A stretch of DNA of 64,000 nucleotides from CAWBRT01 sp963696525 (GTDB lineage Bacteria; Acidobacteriota; Terriglobia; Terriglobales; Acidobacteriaceae). Each line of letters opens with the position of its first letter. Position 1 is the stretch's first letter. The stretch covers positions 1 through 64,000 of the forward strand of contig CAVOKO010000012.1 of assembly GCA_963696525.1 (NCBI GenBank), read 5' to 3'. The notes under the pieces are model-generated. The model had not been told where the DNA came from. It made no database searches and was given only the letters and a program-made list of their open reading frames with translations. The translations under genes and the position numbers were made by a program. Shown here in pieces: positions 1 to 8,925 of the stretch.

Positions 1-740
1 AGAAGAACAATTTTGCCATCACGCCGGAGATGCTGGAAAAGGCTATCACGCCGCGGACCAAGATCCTGCTGCTGAACTTCCCCAACAATCCCTCCGGCGC
101 AACGCTCTCGCCCGAAGACATGACGGCGGTGGTGCGCATGGCCGCCAAGCGTGGCATCTGGGTGATGAGCGACGAGTGTTACGTCTATCTCGACTACAGC
201 GGACGTCTCTTCTCCGCCGGATCGATTCTGGACGCGCGGGAGCGCCTGCTCATCGTCGGATCGCTCTCCAAGACCTACTCCATGACGGGCTGGCGCCTCG
301 GTTATGCCATGGGACCGGCCGCAGTCATCAAGGAAGCCACCAAGCTGCAGAGCCAATCCACCTCGAACCCGACCTCGATCGTGCAGAAGGCCGGCGTCTG
401 CGCCTTGAACGGACCGCAGCAGTGCGTTGCCGACTTCCGCGCCGAATTCCAGCAGTTGCGCGATCAGATCGTTAAAGGGTTGCGGGAGATCCCTGGCATC
501 ACCTGCACCATGCCGCAGGGCGCTTTTTACGTCTTCCCGAATTTCAGCGCCTATTTTGGCAAAGGCGGGATGAAGACGCCGGCTGATGTTTCCCGGGTGC
601 TGCTGCACGAGGCCCACGTGGTAACCGTGCCCGGCGAGGCCTTCGGCAGCAATCAGCACGTACGGCTTTCCTACGCCACTTCGGCCGCCGACATCGACCG
701 CGGACTGGAAAGGATACGCCAGTACCTAAAGTCGCTTTAA
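1..740 (+). CDS. Class I/II aminotransferase, C-terminal part (5' end outside window)
   Basis: This is a PLP-dependent aminotransferase of the aspartate aminotransferase fold (class I). The open frame runs in from the left edge (codons in phase from base 3), so the N-terminus is missing. Seen directly: the PNNPSG motif near the first third of the visible part, the DECY motif containing the PLP-pyridine aspartate, the Schiff-base lysine in SLSKTYSMTGWRLGY, and a C-terminal RLSYA arginine segment that binds the substrate carboxylate. The GWRLGY context matches aspartate/prephenate-type aminotransferases of subgroup I-gamma. Exact amino-acid substrate cannot be told. A short palindromic element follows, then the GDP-mannose operon on the same strand. 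Confidence 0.9.
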   Translation, partial: KNNFAITPEMLEKAITPRTKILLLNFPNNPSGATLSPEDMTAVVRMAAKRGIWVMSDECYVYLDYSGRLFSAGSILDARERLLIVGSLSKTYSMTGWRLGYAMGPAAVIKEATKLQSQSTSNPTSIVQKAGVCALNGPQQCVADFRAEFQQLRDQIVKGLREIPGITCTMPQGAFYVFPNFSAYFGKGGMKTPADVSRVLLHEAHVVTVPGEAFGSNQHVRLSYATSAADIDRGLERIRQYLKSL

Positions 741-836
741 GAGGCTGCGAAAAAACTGTTCTTCGAGGGCATCGGCCGCCGAAAACCGGCGCGACCTCGG
801 GACGACACTGGTACGAGTGTTTCCGCAACCCTTCTA
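741..836. repeat. Short element with imperfect terminal inverted repeats
   Basis: The aminotransferase-manA gap starts with GAGGCTGCGAAAAAACT and ends with AGTGTTTCCGCAACCCTTC, which are imperfect inverted repeats (about 14 of 17 positions). The inside is GC-rich and non-coding. It resembles, but is not identical to, the GCTGCTGAAAAAC elements elsewhere in the window. It could serve as a terminator or be a MITE remnant. Confidence 0.4.
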
Positions 837-953
837 GCCACTGGGCAATCGAACCTGGGGCCAACCATGGTTGGCCCTTTTTTCGGCTCCAGCAACGTTA
901 CGAGGGTTTCAGGTACTCTAAATTGGTTGTCTGGTACAGCATTGTGTTCCCCA

Positions 954-1997
954 ATGTCTGATCTCTATCCATTTCTCATGATTCCCGAGTTCAGCCCGCG
1001 TCCCTGGGGAACTCGCGATTTGCGGCCCATCTACACACGGGTCGTCGGCCACGAGCCGATTGGCGAGGCCTGGCTCACCGGCGACGAATGCCGCGTCGCG
1101 AACGGGCCTTTTTCCGGAGCATCGCTCAGCGAGCTGTGCCAACGCTTTGGCCAGGAACTGATTGGCGAATCGGTTCCCCAGCCCGATCGTTTTCCGCTGC
1201 TGACGAAGTTTCTTTTCCCGCACGACAAGCTGTCGGTGCAGGTGCATCCCGATGACGAGGGAGCCCACGAACTGGGACAGCCTTGCGGCAAGACAGAGTG
1301 CTGGTACGTTGCCAAATGCCTGCCCGGCGCCCAGGTCGGACTCGGCCTGAAGCCTGGAGTCGGCAAAGCGGAGTTTGAGGCCGCCATCCTCGCCAACCGC
1401 GCCGAGAATCTGCTCAATTGGATCGATCTTAAGGCCGGCGATCTGATTTACGTCGATGCCGGAACCGTGCACTCGATTGGACCCGGATCGATTCTGGTCG
1501 AGACGCAACAAAACTCCGACACCACCTTCCGCCTCTATGATTTCGGCCGTGGCCGGGAACTCCATATTGAGCAGGGCTTGCGGGCAATGCGGGAATCGAC
1601 CAATGCGGGCAAGGTTTCGCCGCGGACGATTGGTGGCCATGAGGGGGTTCCCGACGCGCGCCGTGGTGACCCGTGTCGGGGCAGCTTGCTGATTGCTTCC
1701 CCGTGTTTTGTGGTGGAGCACTTTTCCATTACCAAGCCACTAACCCTCACCGCCGCGCCTGGACGCACCTCGGCCCAGGTTCTGGTTGCAGTCGAAGGCA
1801 GCGCCGTAGTCGAATGGGAAGGTGGTCAGCCGGTCAGCTTCAACCGCGGCGAAGCGGTCGTAATCCCGGCCAGCATCGCGCAAATCGGGCTGCGCCCGCA
1901 ATGGGCAGTGGAGTTTCTCCTGATGCGCGTGCCCGGTGAGCCGTTGCCGCCGCCTGTCGTCGACAAACTGACGGAAGGCGTACGGACGCCGGAGTAA
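954..1997 (+). CDS. manA: Mannose-6-phosphate isomerase, class I
   Basis: Interconverts fructose-6-phosphate and mannose-6-phosphate in the cytoplasm, the entry step to GDP-mannose. Class I (cupin, zinc) signatures are visible: the QVHPDD zinc-ligand segment, GKTECWYV with the metal-binding glutamate, and DAGTVHSIG with the late histidine ligand. The frame is open from 867, but the first 29 residues look like non-coding read-through; ATG 954 (MSDLYPFL, just before the conserved PRPWGTRDL segment) is the better start. It lies 4 bp ahead of the mannose-1-phosphate guanylyltransferase gene, with the phosphomutase third, so the three genes form a GDP-mannose operon. The C-terminal cupin half is present and length is normal for short bacterial type I enzymes. 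Confidence 0.9.
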   Translation: MSDLYPFLMIPEFSPRPWGTRDLRPIYTRVVGHEPIGEAWLTGDECRVANGPFSGASLSELCQRFGQELIGESVPQPDRFPLLTKFLFPHDKLSVQVHPDDEGAHELGQPCGKTECWYVAKCLPGAQVGLGLKPGVGKAEFEAAILANRAENLLNWIDLKAGDLIYVDAGTVHSIGPGSILVETQQNSDTTFRLYDFGRGRELHIEQGLRAMRESTNAGKVSPRTIGGHEGVPDARRGDPCRGSLLIASPCFVVEHFSITKPLTLTAAPGRTSAQVLVAVEGSAVVEWEGGQPVSFNRGEAVVIPASIAQIGLRPQWAVEFLLMRVPGEPLPPPVVDKLTEGVRTPE

Positions 1998-2001
1998 TCG
2001 C

Positions 2002-3120
2002 GTGGCAAAATTCGATAAACGACACTTCTATCCCGTGGTTCTTGCCGGCGGCCGGGGAACCCGCTTTTGGCCGCTCAGCCGCAAACGGCTCGCCAAGCAA
2101 CTGCTCCCTTTGAACAGCCGCCAGACCATGATTCAAGAGACGGTGGCGCGCCTGGCGCCGGACAGCCTGCTCGCCAATTTCTGGATTATTAGCAACCAGG
2201 ATTTACGTAAGAACATTATTCGCCAACTGCCCCAGTTGCCGCCGCGGCAGGTGATCGCCGAGCCCCTGGGACGCAATACGGCGCCGGCCATCGGGCTGGC
2301 CGCGTTTTTGCTCCTCAGGCAAGACCCGAAAGCCGTCATCGGCATGTTTCCCTCCGACCACGTCATCGGCGACCAGAGTCGCTTCCGGCGCGATCTGGCG
2401 GAGGCAGTGGCAATCGCGGCGGCGGGTGAAAACATCGTCGTTATGGGAATCGATCCGACCCGGCCCGAGACCGGGTACGGGTATATTGAAACCGGCGAAA
2501 CGATGGGCGGCGCTTTGCGGGTGCGGCGCTTTACCGAAAAACCCAAGCTTGATCGCGCCGTCGAATTTCTGCGGGCAGGAAACTTTTTCTGGAACAGCGG
2601 CGTGTTCGTGTGGTCGGCGGCGACCCTGGCGGCAGCGCTGCGCGAGCATCTGCCGAAAACCGCGCCCTTGCTGGAGGAAATTGCGGCAGCCTACGGCACT
2701 CGCCGCTTCACCGAAATCTTCCGGCGGCTCTATCCCAAGTGCGAGAACATCAGCGTCGATTATGCCGTGCTGGAGCCACGCTCGGCCAGGGGCGAACAAC
2801 AGTCGAACATCTTCTGCATTCGCGCCGGCTTCGGCTGGAACGATCTGGGCTCCTGGGCGTCCTTGCACGAGCACCGCATGATGACCGCCAAACTCGATCT
2901 CGAACGCGGCAACCATGTGGAGGCCCCGCGCTCGTTCATCCTCGATGCGGAAGGCAACTATCTTCATGCGCCCGGCAAGTTCGTGGCCGCCGTGGGCGTA
3001 AAAGACCTGGTGGTGGTGGTGACCGATGACGCGCTGCTGGTGACCACTCGCGCGCGCGCGCAGGACGTCGGAAAGATCGTTTCCTTCCTCGACGAAAAAA
3101 AACTCACGGAACTCACATAG
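2002..3120 (+). CDS. manC: Mannose-1-phosphate guanylyltransferase
   Basis: Makes GDP-mannose from mannose-1-phosphate and GTP, the activated sugar for polysaccharides and glycoconjugates. The N-terminal nucleotidyltransferase signature VVLAGGRGTRFWPLSR with the following KQLLPL is intact, as are the FPSDHVI and GYGYIETG segments and the FTEKP motif. At 372 aa it is the short, monofunctional form and lacks the C-terminal phosphomannose isomerase domain of AlgA/ManC fusions, which fits the separate manA upstream. Start is GTG at 2002, four bases after the manA stop, suggesting translational coupling. The phosphomutase follows after 8 bp. Confidence 0.92.
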   Translation: MAKFDKRHFYPVVLAGGRGTRFWPLSRKRLAKQLLPLNSRQTMIQETVARLAPDSLLANFWIISNQDLRKNIIRQLPQLPPRQVIAEPLGRNTAPAIGLAAFLLLRQDPKAVIGMFPSDHVIGDQSRFRRDLAEAVAIAAAGENIVVMGIDPTRPETGYGYIETGETMGGALRVRRFTEKPKLDRAVEFLRAGNFFWNSGVFVWSAATLAAALREHLPKTAPLLEEIAAAYGTRRFTEIFRRLYPKCENISVDYAVLEPRSARGEQQSNIFCIRAGFGWNDLGSWASLHEHRMMTAKLDLERGNHVEAPRSFILDAEGNYLHAPGKFVAAVGVKDLVVVVTDDALLVTTRARAQDVGKIVSFLDEKKLTELT

Positions 3121-3128
3121 AGAACGCC

Positions 3129-4620
3129 ATGGCTTCTGCAATCAAGTTTGGCACCGATGGCTGGCGTGCCATCATCGCGGACGATTTTACCTTCGAAAAT
3201 GTGCGCCGTGTCGCGAGCGCTATCGCCAACTATATCCACCGGCATGAGAACCCCGCCAAAGGCGTCCTGCTTGCCTACGATACGCGTTTCGCTTCGCGCC
3301 TCTTCGCCGAAGCCGCGGCCGAACAACTTGCGGACGCGGGTCTCCAGGTGCGTTTGGCGAACGATTACACGCCGACCCCGGCGCTCTCGTACGCGGTCAA
3401 GCAGATGGGCGCGGCCGGCGGCGTCATGATCACCTCCAGTCACAATCCGTGGAACTGGAACGGGATGAAATTCAAGGCTGCCTATGGCGGCTCGGCCACG
3501 CCGGAGATCATGAGGAAGATCGAAGGCTACCTCGACACCCCGGCCACGCGAGCCACGGGCGGACGGGTGAGCGAGATCGATTTCAAAGCGCCCTATGTCG
3601 CCGCCATCGAACGATTCGCCGATATGAGCCTGATCTCCAAGGCCGGCTTTCGCTTCGCCATCGACGTCATGTACGGCTCCGGGCGGGGAGTGCTGGCCGG
3701 CATCTTTCACCGAGGCCGGGGTTCCGCATCTGGAGATTCGCGGAGATGTGAATCCGCTGTTTCCCGGTATCAACCCGGAGCCCATTCCGCCGCACATAAA
3801 AGCCCTCCAGGACACCGTGGTGCGTGAAAAATGCAGCGCCGGCCTGGCGGTCGACGGCGACGCCGACCGCCTCGGCGCGGTTGCCGAGGATGGCAGCTTC
3901 GTCGACTCTCACAAGTGTTTCGCGCTGCTGCTGGAGTGGCTTCTCAAGCGCAAACAGTGGCCCGGCGCCGTCACCCGCGCCTTCAACACCACCGGCATGC
4001 TCGACCGCATTGCCCGCAAATACAATCGCCAACTGATCGAGCACGGCATCGGCTTCAAGTACGTCTGCGATATCGTGCTCAGCGGCCGCGAGGTCCTGAT
4101 CGGCGGCGAAGAGTCCGGCGGCATCGGTATCCCGCGCCATCTTCCCGAGCGCGACGGCATTCTGAACTGCCTGCTGCTGGCCAACGTCATGGCCGAGGAA
4201 GGCAAGTCGCTCGGACAACTGGTGGAGCAACTGCAAAACCAGTATGGCCGGCACTATTACGGGCGCCGCGACCTGCACATTGCCGACGAGCTGAAGTCTT
4301 CAGCCCTCAGCCGCGCCGCCGAATGCCCGCCGAAAATCGGGTACAAAGTGCTGCGCATGGAGAACATGGACGGCTACAAGTTCTTCCTGGACGCTCGCAA
4401 CAATGGCAACGGGGCGGAGTCCTGGGTGCTGCTGCGCGGTTCCGGAACCGAGCCGCTGCTGCGCATCTACTGCGAAGCCTCCAGCCCCGAGCTGGTCGAC
4501 GAGATTCTTGCGGCCGCCGAAGTCGTTTGTCTATCAAAAGGCAACTGTGGCGTGACCCCAGCGCGGTATCGGGAAGCCCGGTGCTCCATGTTCGCCCGCG
4601 TCGGGGCTAACGCCCGGTGA
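3129..4620 (+). pseudogene. Phosphomannomutase/phosphoglucomutase, frameshifted
   Basis: Alpha-D-phosphohexomutase, expected to turn mannose-6-phosphate into mannose-1-phosphate and complete the manA-manC pathway. All four family motifs are present but in two frames: the phosphoserine loop TSSHNP and the first domain lie in the frame opened at 3129, while the metal-binding DGDADR, sugar-binding GEESGG and phosphate-binding RGSGTEP are in a frame shifted by one. The switch falls at 3705-3707, where one extra T in a TTT run would explain it: removing it restores GIFTEAGVPHLEIRGDVNPLFPG. Sequencing error or a fresh mutation are both possible, since no other damage is visible. The last 20 or so residues after the conserved end are encoded by a palindrome arm (TGACCCCAGC at 4553, GCTGGGGTGA at 4631) and look like a repeat-derived tail. 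Confidence 0.85.
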
Positions 4621-4712
4621 GGCTCTGCTCGCTGGGGTGACGGGCTAAAGTGGGGCGCTCTTCTACGACCACGTGACCAGCTCTAGTATGATCGAACTTT
4701 CCCGAGAATCTC

Positions 4713-5852
4713 ATGTGGTCTGCTGCATCATCTTCGGTCGATTCACCGGATGCACGGCGCTATAACCGCATACACCGCCGGTTGGGCATGGCTGATGCCG
4801 GTCTCGGACTCGGCTTGATGCTGGTGCTGCTGCTGAGCGGATGGAGTCAAGTCCTTCGCGACTTGGCGTTCCGCATCGCGCGCGGCGAAAACTACGTTCT
4901 CGCGCTTTCCGTCTACCTGCTTTTTCTGGCCTTGCTGAGCAAGGCGCTCGGCCTTGGAGTCGATTTTTACGGCTTCCGGCTGGAGCACCAGTATCATCTT
5001 TCCAATCAGCGCTGGCACGGCTGGATGTGGGATGAGGTGAAAGGATTTTTCGTCAGCTTGGTCATCTCGGCGATCCTGGCGGAAATTTTTTATCTGCTGG
5101 TTCGCAAATTTCCGCAGTCGTGGTGGATCGTCGCCTGGGCCGCGTTCACGGTGCTGTTCGTGCTCTTTGCGCAGATCGCGCCGGTGGTGCTGTTCCCGAT
5201 CTTCTACAAGTTTAGACCGCTGGAAAATTCCGAACTGCGAAGCCGGCTGACGCGGCTGAGCGAAAACGCCGGCACCCGGGTCCGCGGCGTCTATGACTGG
5301 AATCTTTCGGAAAAATCCCGCAAGGCAAACGCCGCACTTACCGGATGGGGAGCGACCCGGCGCATCATTCTCTCCGACACGCTACTTGCCAACTACAGCG
5401 ACGATGAGATCGAGGCGGTGCTCGCACATGAGCTCGGGCATCACGTGCGGCGGCACATCCTGAAGTCCATGATGGTGCAGGCTGTGATCACCTTCGCCGG
5501 GTTCTGGACGCTGAAATGGGTATTGCGCTGGGCGGTTCTGCGCCAACCGTGGTTCATCTCGCAATACGATTTCGCTAACCTCCCGTTGGTCATCCTGGTG
5601 ACTACGCTGATTTCGCTGGCCTTGATGCCGATGCTCAACGCCTACTCGCGCATGAACGAGCGCGAGGCCGACCGCTACGCATGGCAATCGATTCCCGCCG
5701 TCGCCCCGTTCATCAGCGCCATGAACAAGCTTGCCGAACAGAATCTCGCCGAGCGCAAGCCCTCGCGGATCGTGGAAATTCTCTTTCATTCGCATCCGCC
5801 GATTGCCAAGCGAATCGCTGCCGCCGAAGCCTGGGCGAAGCCACAGGGCTGA
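4713..5852 (+). CDS. M48 family metallopeptidase, Ste24/CAAX prenyl protease 1 type
   Basis: Integral-membrane zinc endopeptidase related to yeast Ste24. The zinc motif HELGH is at residues 239-243 and the third ligand is the glutamate of NEREADRYA (about E318). Several hydrophobic segments precede the active site (about 30-48, 65-85, 110-130, 145-170) and two more lie between the motif and the third ligand, as in Ste24 proteins. The pre-catalytic region KANAALTGWG...RRIILSDTLL is typical. At 379 aa it is slightly shorter than eukaryotic Ste24. The bacterial role is probably membrane protein quality control. It is 92 bp after the mannose operon and convergent with kdsB. Confidence 0.88.
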   Translation: MWSAASSSVDSPDARRYNRIHRRLGMADAGLGLGLMLVLLLSGWSQVLRDLAFRIARGENYVLALSVYLLFLALLSKALGLGVDFYGFRLEHQYHLSNQRWHGWMWDEVKGFFVSLVISAILAEIFYLLVRKFPQSWWIVAWAAFTVLFVLFAQIAPVVLFPIFYKFRPLENSELRSRLTRLSENAGTRVRGVYDWNLSEKSRKANAALTGWGATRRIILSDTLLANYSDDEIEAVLAHELGHHVRRHILKSMMVQAVITFAGFWTLKWVLRWAVLRQPWFISQYDFANLPLVILVTTLISLALMPMLNAYSRMNEREADRYAWQSIPAVAPFISAMNKLAEQNLAERKPSRIVEILFHSHPPIAKRIAAAEAWAKPQG

Positions 5853-5886
5853 AGCTTATTGCTCAAGCAGCGATTTTGAAACCGAG

Positions 5887-6654
5887 TTAGCTGCGTGCGA
5901 GCAGAATCTGCTCGACGCGACGCAAGTCTTCCTCGGTGTCCACGCCGATGGTTTCAAAGCATGTTTCCGCCACGTGGATAGCTACGCCGTTCTCCAGAAA
6001 GCGCAACTGCTCGAGCCGCTCAATCCGCTCCAACTCGGACTCGGGCCAAGAACAGAACGACTCCAGCGCGTGCTTGCGGTAAGCGTAAAGCCCCAGATGC
6101 TTAAAGTAGCGCACTGAGCCCGGGGCCCCCAACGCGCGGCTTGGTTTCGCGGGTTGGGGTAGACTGCCATCGCGGTCGAATGGAATCGGGCTGCGGGAAA
6201 AATAAAGCGCGCGGCCGGCGCCATCCGAAACCACTTTGACCACGTTGGGGTTCGAGAGGTCGGCTGCGGCGCAAGCTATCTTCAAGGTACCCACCTCGAC
6301 TCCAGGCTGCTGCATCAGGTGGATCAACGAGTCCAGGTGCTCGGCGCGCGTGAGTGGCTCGTCGCCCTGGACGTTGATGTAGATATCGGCCTCGACCGTG
6401 CCGGCAATCTCGTGCACGCGGTCGGTTCCGCTGCGGTGGGCCGGCGAAGTCATGCGCACCGGGATGCCGAGTTTTTCGCAATGCTCTACAACCTCGCGCG
6501 CATCGGTGGCGACAATCGTCTCTGAAACCAGCTTACTGGCGGCCACCGCCTCGTAGACGCGGGCGATCATGGTCTTGCCGGCAATTTCGCGCAGAGGTTT
6601 GCGCGGCAAGCGGGTCGAGGCCAGGCGTGCGGGGATGACGGCGACGAATTTCAC
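5887..6654 (-). CDS. kdsB: 3-deoxy-manno-octulosonate cytidylyltransferase (CMP-KDO synthetase)
   Basis: Activates KDO with CTP for lipopolysaccharide inner-core synthesis, so the host is a Gram-negative diderm making LPS. Visible signatures are the N-terminal VIPARLASTRLPRKPL nucleotide-binding segment, the INVQGDEPL loop and the FSRSPIPFDRDG motif. The frame stays open far upstream (to 7149) but without family sequence; the GTG at 6654 (VKFVAVIPARL) gives 255 aa, close to the usual 248-260. A palindromic repeat (6123-6165) lies in frame inside the gene, coding for the insert-like stretch PQPAKPSRALGAPGS just before YFKHLGLYAYRK, where other KdsB proteins have a short variable loop. Confidence 0.92.
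   Translation of the reverse strand: MKFVAVIPARLASTRLPRKPLREIAGKTMIARVYEAVAASKLVSETIVATDAREVVEHCEKLGIPVRMTSPAHRSGTDRVHEIAGTVEADIYINVQGDEPLTRAEHLDSLIHLMQQPGVEVGTLKIACAAADLSNPNVVKVVSDGAGRALYFSRSPIPFDRDGSLPQPAKPSRALGAPGSVRYFKHLGLYAYRKHALESFCSWPESELERIERLEQLRFLENGVAIHVAETCFETIGVDTEEDLRRVEQILLARS
6123..6165. repeat. Constant-arm palindrome inside kdsB
   Basis: GCCCCCAACGCGCGGC and GCGGGTTGGGGTAGAC form a hairpin with CCCCAAC/GTTGGGG arms. It matches the palindrome family found between genes in this window, but here it is read in frame within kdsB. Confidence 0.6.
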
Positions 6655-6770
6655 GATCTGTGCTCCCTGGTTTTGCAAGCTTGGTTTTGCAAGCATGGTT
6701 TGCGCAGCCTCCAGTTTCCGCTTTCCCCTTAAAGCGCGCAACCATGCAATCCGGGAAAGGCAGCCGAGAG

Positions 6771-6814
6771 CCCCCGACACGTGCCGCTTTTGCATGTGTT
6801 GGGGCGGAAGCCGG
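6771..6814. repeat. Constant-arm palindrome in kdsB-dinB-like divergent promoter region
   Basis: CCCCCGACACGTGCC and GCATGTGTTGGGGCGG form an inverted repeat (ACACGTGC/GCATGTGT inner stem, CCCC/GGGG outer arms). It lies 45 bp upstream of the DinB-like start. Confidence 0.6.
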
Positions 6815-6858
6815 TCAGGGATACAATAGATTACTGTTCCCGGAGATGGAGCATCGCG

Positions 6859-7350
6859 ATGACCGCAGGTGAAAACCGAGTCAGGAAACAGTTGGTCGAG
6901 TTGCTGCGTGGCGGGCAGGCACACGCAACCTTTGAGAATGTGGTGAAGAATTTTCCACCTAAACTGCGCGGAGTGGTTCCGCCGGGACTGCCTTATTCGG
7001 CGTGGCAAGTGCTTGAGCACATTCGAATCGCACAGGATGACATCGTACGCTTCAGCATGAACCGGGACGGCAGCTACCACTCGCCGAAATGGCCGGAGGG
7101 GTACTGGCCCGCCGCCGCGGCTCCCGACAGCACGAAAAGCTGGGACCAATCGGTTCAGCAGGTTCAGGAAGATTGCGAAAAGATGATCCGTCTAGTCAAC
7201 AATCCCGCCAACGACTTGCTGGCGCCTTTTCCCTGGGGCGAGGGGCAAAACCTGTTCCGCGAGGCCTTGCTGGTGGCTGATCACACCTCTCACCACCTGG
7301 GCGAGTTGATCGTCATCCGCCGGCTGCTGGCGGCTTGGCCGGCCAAATAG
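6859..7350 (+). CDS. DinB-fold (DinB/YfiT superfamily) protein
   Basis: Small four-helix metal-binding protein of the DinB superfamily; some members are bacillithiol- or mycothiol-dependent transferases, but the role here is unknown. Seen: SAWQVLEHIRIAQDD near the start with the first histidine ligand, and DHTSHHLGELIVIRR near the C-terminus with the paired histidines, spaced as in the family. The ATG at 6859 is preferred over the earlier in-frame ATG at 6781 because a GGAG sits 8 bases upstream and the extra residues are not family-like; this gives 163 aa. It is divergent from kdsB and convergent with the XRE regulator. Confidence 0.75.
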   Translation: MTAGENRVRKQLVELLRGGQAHATFENVVKNFPPKLRGVVPPGLPYSAWQVLEHIRIAQDDIVRFSMNRDGSYHSPKWPEGYWPAAAAPDSTKSWDQSVQQVQEDCEKMIRLVNNPANDLLAPFPWGEGQNLFREALLVADHTSHHLGELIVIRRLLAAWPAK

Positions 7351-7361
7351 AGGCCATCCGC

Positions 7362-7392
7362 AAAACAAAAAGCACTCGCCCATCGAGTGCTT
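7362..7392 (-). terminator. Rho-independent terminator of the XRE regulator
   Basis: Perfect 9-bp stem AAGCACTCG (7370-7378) and CGAGTGCTT (7384-7392) with a 5-base loop. Read on the minus strand it is followed by TTTTTGTTTT. It lies 36 bp after the XRE stop and could also terminate the convergent DinB-like gene. Confidence 0.88.
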
Positions 7393-7427
7393 CGACCCAC
7401 CTCTTCACCGTTCTCTTCACGGCTGAG

Positions 7428-7781
7428 TTACTTGGCGCTCACGGCCATCTTTTTCACCATGGCCAGCACCAATTTGCGATCGCTATCGTTCAGGTTCGAG
7501 GAGTAACGCCGGATTTGCGAAAGGAAGCGCACTTCCTCCTCGTTCATTTGCGATGCAGCCCGCGCCGCCGCGTCCGCGGGGTTGATCGCAAAGAACTGGC
7601 CAAGCGGAGTGTCCATGGCAGAGGCTATTTTGGCCAGCGTGTCCAGGGAAGGGATGGTGTGACCGTTTTCCACGCGCGAGAGGTAGCAGCGCAGCAGCCC
7701 CGTGCGCTTCTCGATATCCCCTTGCGACATCCCTTTCTGCAACCGAAAACTACGAATGGTTTCGCCAATATTCATTTGCAT
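7428..7781 (-). CDS. XRE-family helix-turn-helix transcriptional regulator
   Basis: 117-aa DNA-binding protein. Residues about 5-60 form a Cro/CI-type HTH: IGETIRSFRLQKGMSQGDIEKRTGLLRCYLSRVENGHTIPS, with the recognition helix around TGLLRCYLSRVE, followed by LDTLAKIASAMDTPLGQFF. The C-terminal 45 residues are charged and helical, with no ligand domain recognised. A second ATG six bases downstream (MNIGET) is an alternative start. The gene stands alone with its own terminator. Its target cannot be deduced; an AT-rich promoter-like stretch of about 80 bp lies just upstream. Confidence 0.85.
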   Translation of the reverse strand: MQMNIGETIRSFRLQKGMSQGDIEKRTGLLRCYLSRVENGHTIPSLDTLAKIASAMDTPLGQFFAINPADAAARAASQMNEEEVRFLSQIRRYSSNLNDSDRKLVLAMVKKMAVSAK

Positions 7782-7992
7782 TAGTTATCTTCTGGCTAAA
7801 ACAAAAGCGCTCAGAGTTAGCAGCATAGTAAAATTCAGCAACGCTGCTTGCAAGGACAATCTTCACTGAAACGCAGCGAAAGTGCAATCCGGAACATTTC
7901 TTGGTTCACTACAGCATTCACGAACCCGGATTTCAGATGAATCCCCTAGTGCAAATTGAGTTAAGAGCATGCGGCCGTTTTCCGCGCGCTCA

Positions 7993-8042
7993 TCCGGGGT
8001 GCCCGGCAAGCACCGTGATTGCGCGAGGTTGGGGCAGACCGG
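7993..8042. repeat. Constant-arm palindrome, degenerate
   Basis: CATCCGGGGTGCCCGGCAAG and GCGCGAGGTTGGGGCAGACC between the XRE gene and fabG resemble the copy at 28708-28747 (CGGCACGCGCCGTGGTTGCG, then TTGGGGCAGAC). Non-coding and probably the fabG 3' region. Confidence 0.45.
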
Positions 8043-8047
8043 AGGCT

Positions 8048-8794
8048 TCAGCCCATCAGCATGCCACCGTTCACATTGAGCACGTCGCCGGTAATATAGC
8101 TGGCCTCCTCCGACGCCAAAAAACGGACCGCGTGGGCCACCTCCAGGTCGCGTCCTGGCCGTTGCATCGGGATCATCTTAAGGATGGCTTCGCGCATTTC
8201 GGGAGTGATATCAGCCGTCATGGCGGTTTCGATCCAGCCAGGCGCGATGGCATTGACGGTTATATTTCGCGAGGCCACCTCGCGCGCCACCGACATGGTC
8301 AGCCCGATCAGGCCTGCTTTTGCCGAAGAGTAATTCGCCTGCCCGATCTGGCCCATCCTGCCGAAGATGCTGGTGATATTGATGACGCGTCCCCAGCGCT
8401 GCTTGAGCATGGAGCCGAGCACGCTCTGGATAAGTAGAAACGGCGCCGTCAGGTTCGTGGCCAGCACCGCGTCCCAATCGGAGCGTTTCATGCGCATTGA
8501 CAATTGGTCGCGCGTGATCCCCGCATTGTTCACCAGGATGTCGACTTTTCCGTGCTCGGCGATAATCTGCTTCACCACCGTCTTGATTTCGTCCTCCGAA
8601 CTGACATCAAGTTTGTAGACGCAGGCTTTGCCGCCCGCGCCGGCAATCTGCGCGGCTGCCTCCTGCAGTTTCTCTTCATTGCGCGCCGCCAACGCCACGG
8701 TCGCCCCCGCCTCGGCGAGGATCAATGCACAAGCCCTTCCAATTCCTTGCGAAGCGCCAGTAATGAGGGCGATTCGTCCGTTCAGTGGTTGCAT
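8048..8794 (-). CDS. fabG: 3-oxoacyl-[ACP] reductase-type short-chain dehydrogenase
   Basis: NAD(P)H-dependent SDR reducing 3-oxoacyl thioesters, most likely in fatty-acid synthesis. Classical SDR motifs in order: TGASQGIG cofactor loop, NNAG, catalytic Ser in NITS, YSSAK catalytic Tyr/Lys, then APGWIETAMT. Length 248 aa is typical. Two starts are possible; ATG 8794 (MQPLNGRIALITG) has an AAAGGAG 7-8 bases upstream, whereas ATG 8807 overlaps that ribosome-binding site, so 8794 is chosen. A tandem array of 40-bp repeats starts right upstream. FabG paralogues with other substrates are common, so the biosynthetic role is likely rather than certain. Confidence 0.85.
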   Translation of the reverse strand: MQPLNGRIALITGASQGIGRACALILAEAGATVALAARNEEKLQEAAAQIAGAGGKACVYKLDVSSEDEIKTVVKQIIAEHGKVDILVNNAGITRDQLSMRMKRSDWDAVLATNLTAPFLLIQSVLGSMLKQRWGRVINITSIFGRMGQIGQANYSSAKAGLIGLTMSVAREVASRNITVNAIAPGWIETAMTADITPEMREAILKMIPMQRPGRDLEVAHAVRFLASEEASYITGDVLNVNGGMLMG

Positions 8795-8804
8795 GGCCGC
8801 TCCT

Positions 8805-8925
8805 TTCAATCACCTCAACAAGCCGAGCCTCGTTGGGGACCCCGATCAATCACCTCAACAAGCCGAGCCTCGTTGGGGACCCCGATCAATCACCCCAACA
8901 AGCCGAGCCTCGTTGGGGACCCCGG
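8805..8925. repeat. Three tandem 40-bp palindromic repeats
   Basis: The unit CAATCACCTCAACAAGCCGA followed by GCCTCGTTGGGGACCCCGAT occurs three times with an exact 40-bp period (GCCGAGCCT at 8822, 8862, 8902). The third copy has CACCCC in place of CACCTC. Each unit is a hairpin with CAAC/GTTG arms. The array lies directly upstream of fabG, inside its probable leader or promoter. Confidence 0.92.

Noticed and set aside
544..864. Minus-strand open frame of 106 codons overlapping the aminotransferase end
   Set aside because: It is antisense to clear PLP-enzyme sequence and a palindrome, has no ribosome-binding site and no family motif.
918..1721. Long minus-strand frame opposite manA
   Set aside because: Shadow of a high-GC gene; manA has all zinc-site motifs on the plus strand.
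6655..7149. N-terminal extension of kdsB
   Set aside because: Open by chance; family homology begins at the GTG at 6654 and the extension overlaps the divergent dinB-like promoter and gene.
8805..8925. CRISPR array
   Set aside because: The three repeats are directly adjacent with no spacers and form palindromes, so this is a tandem repeat; no cas gene is visible.
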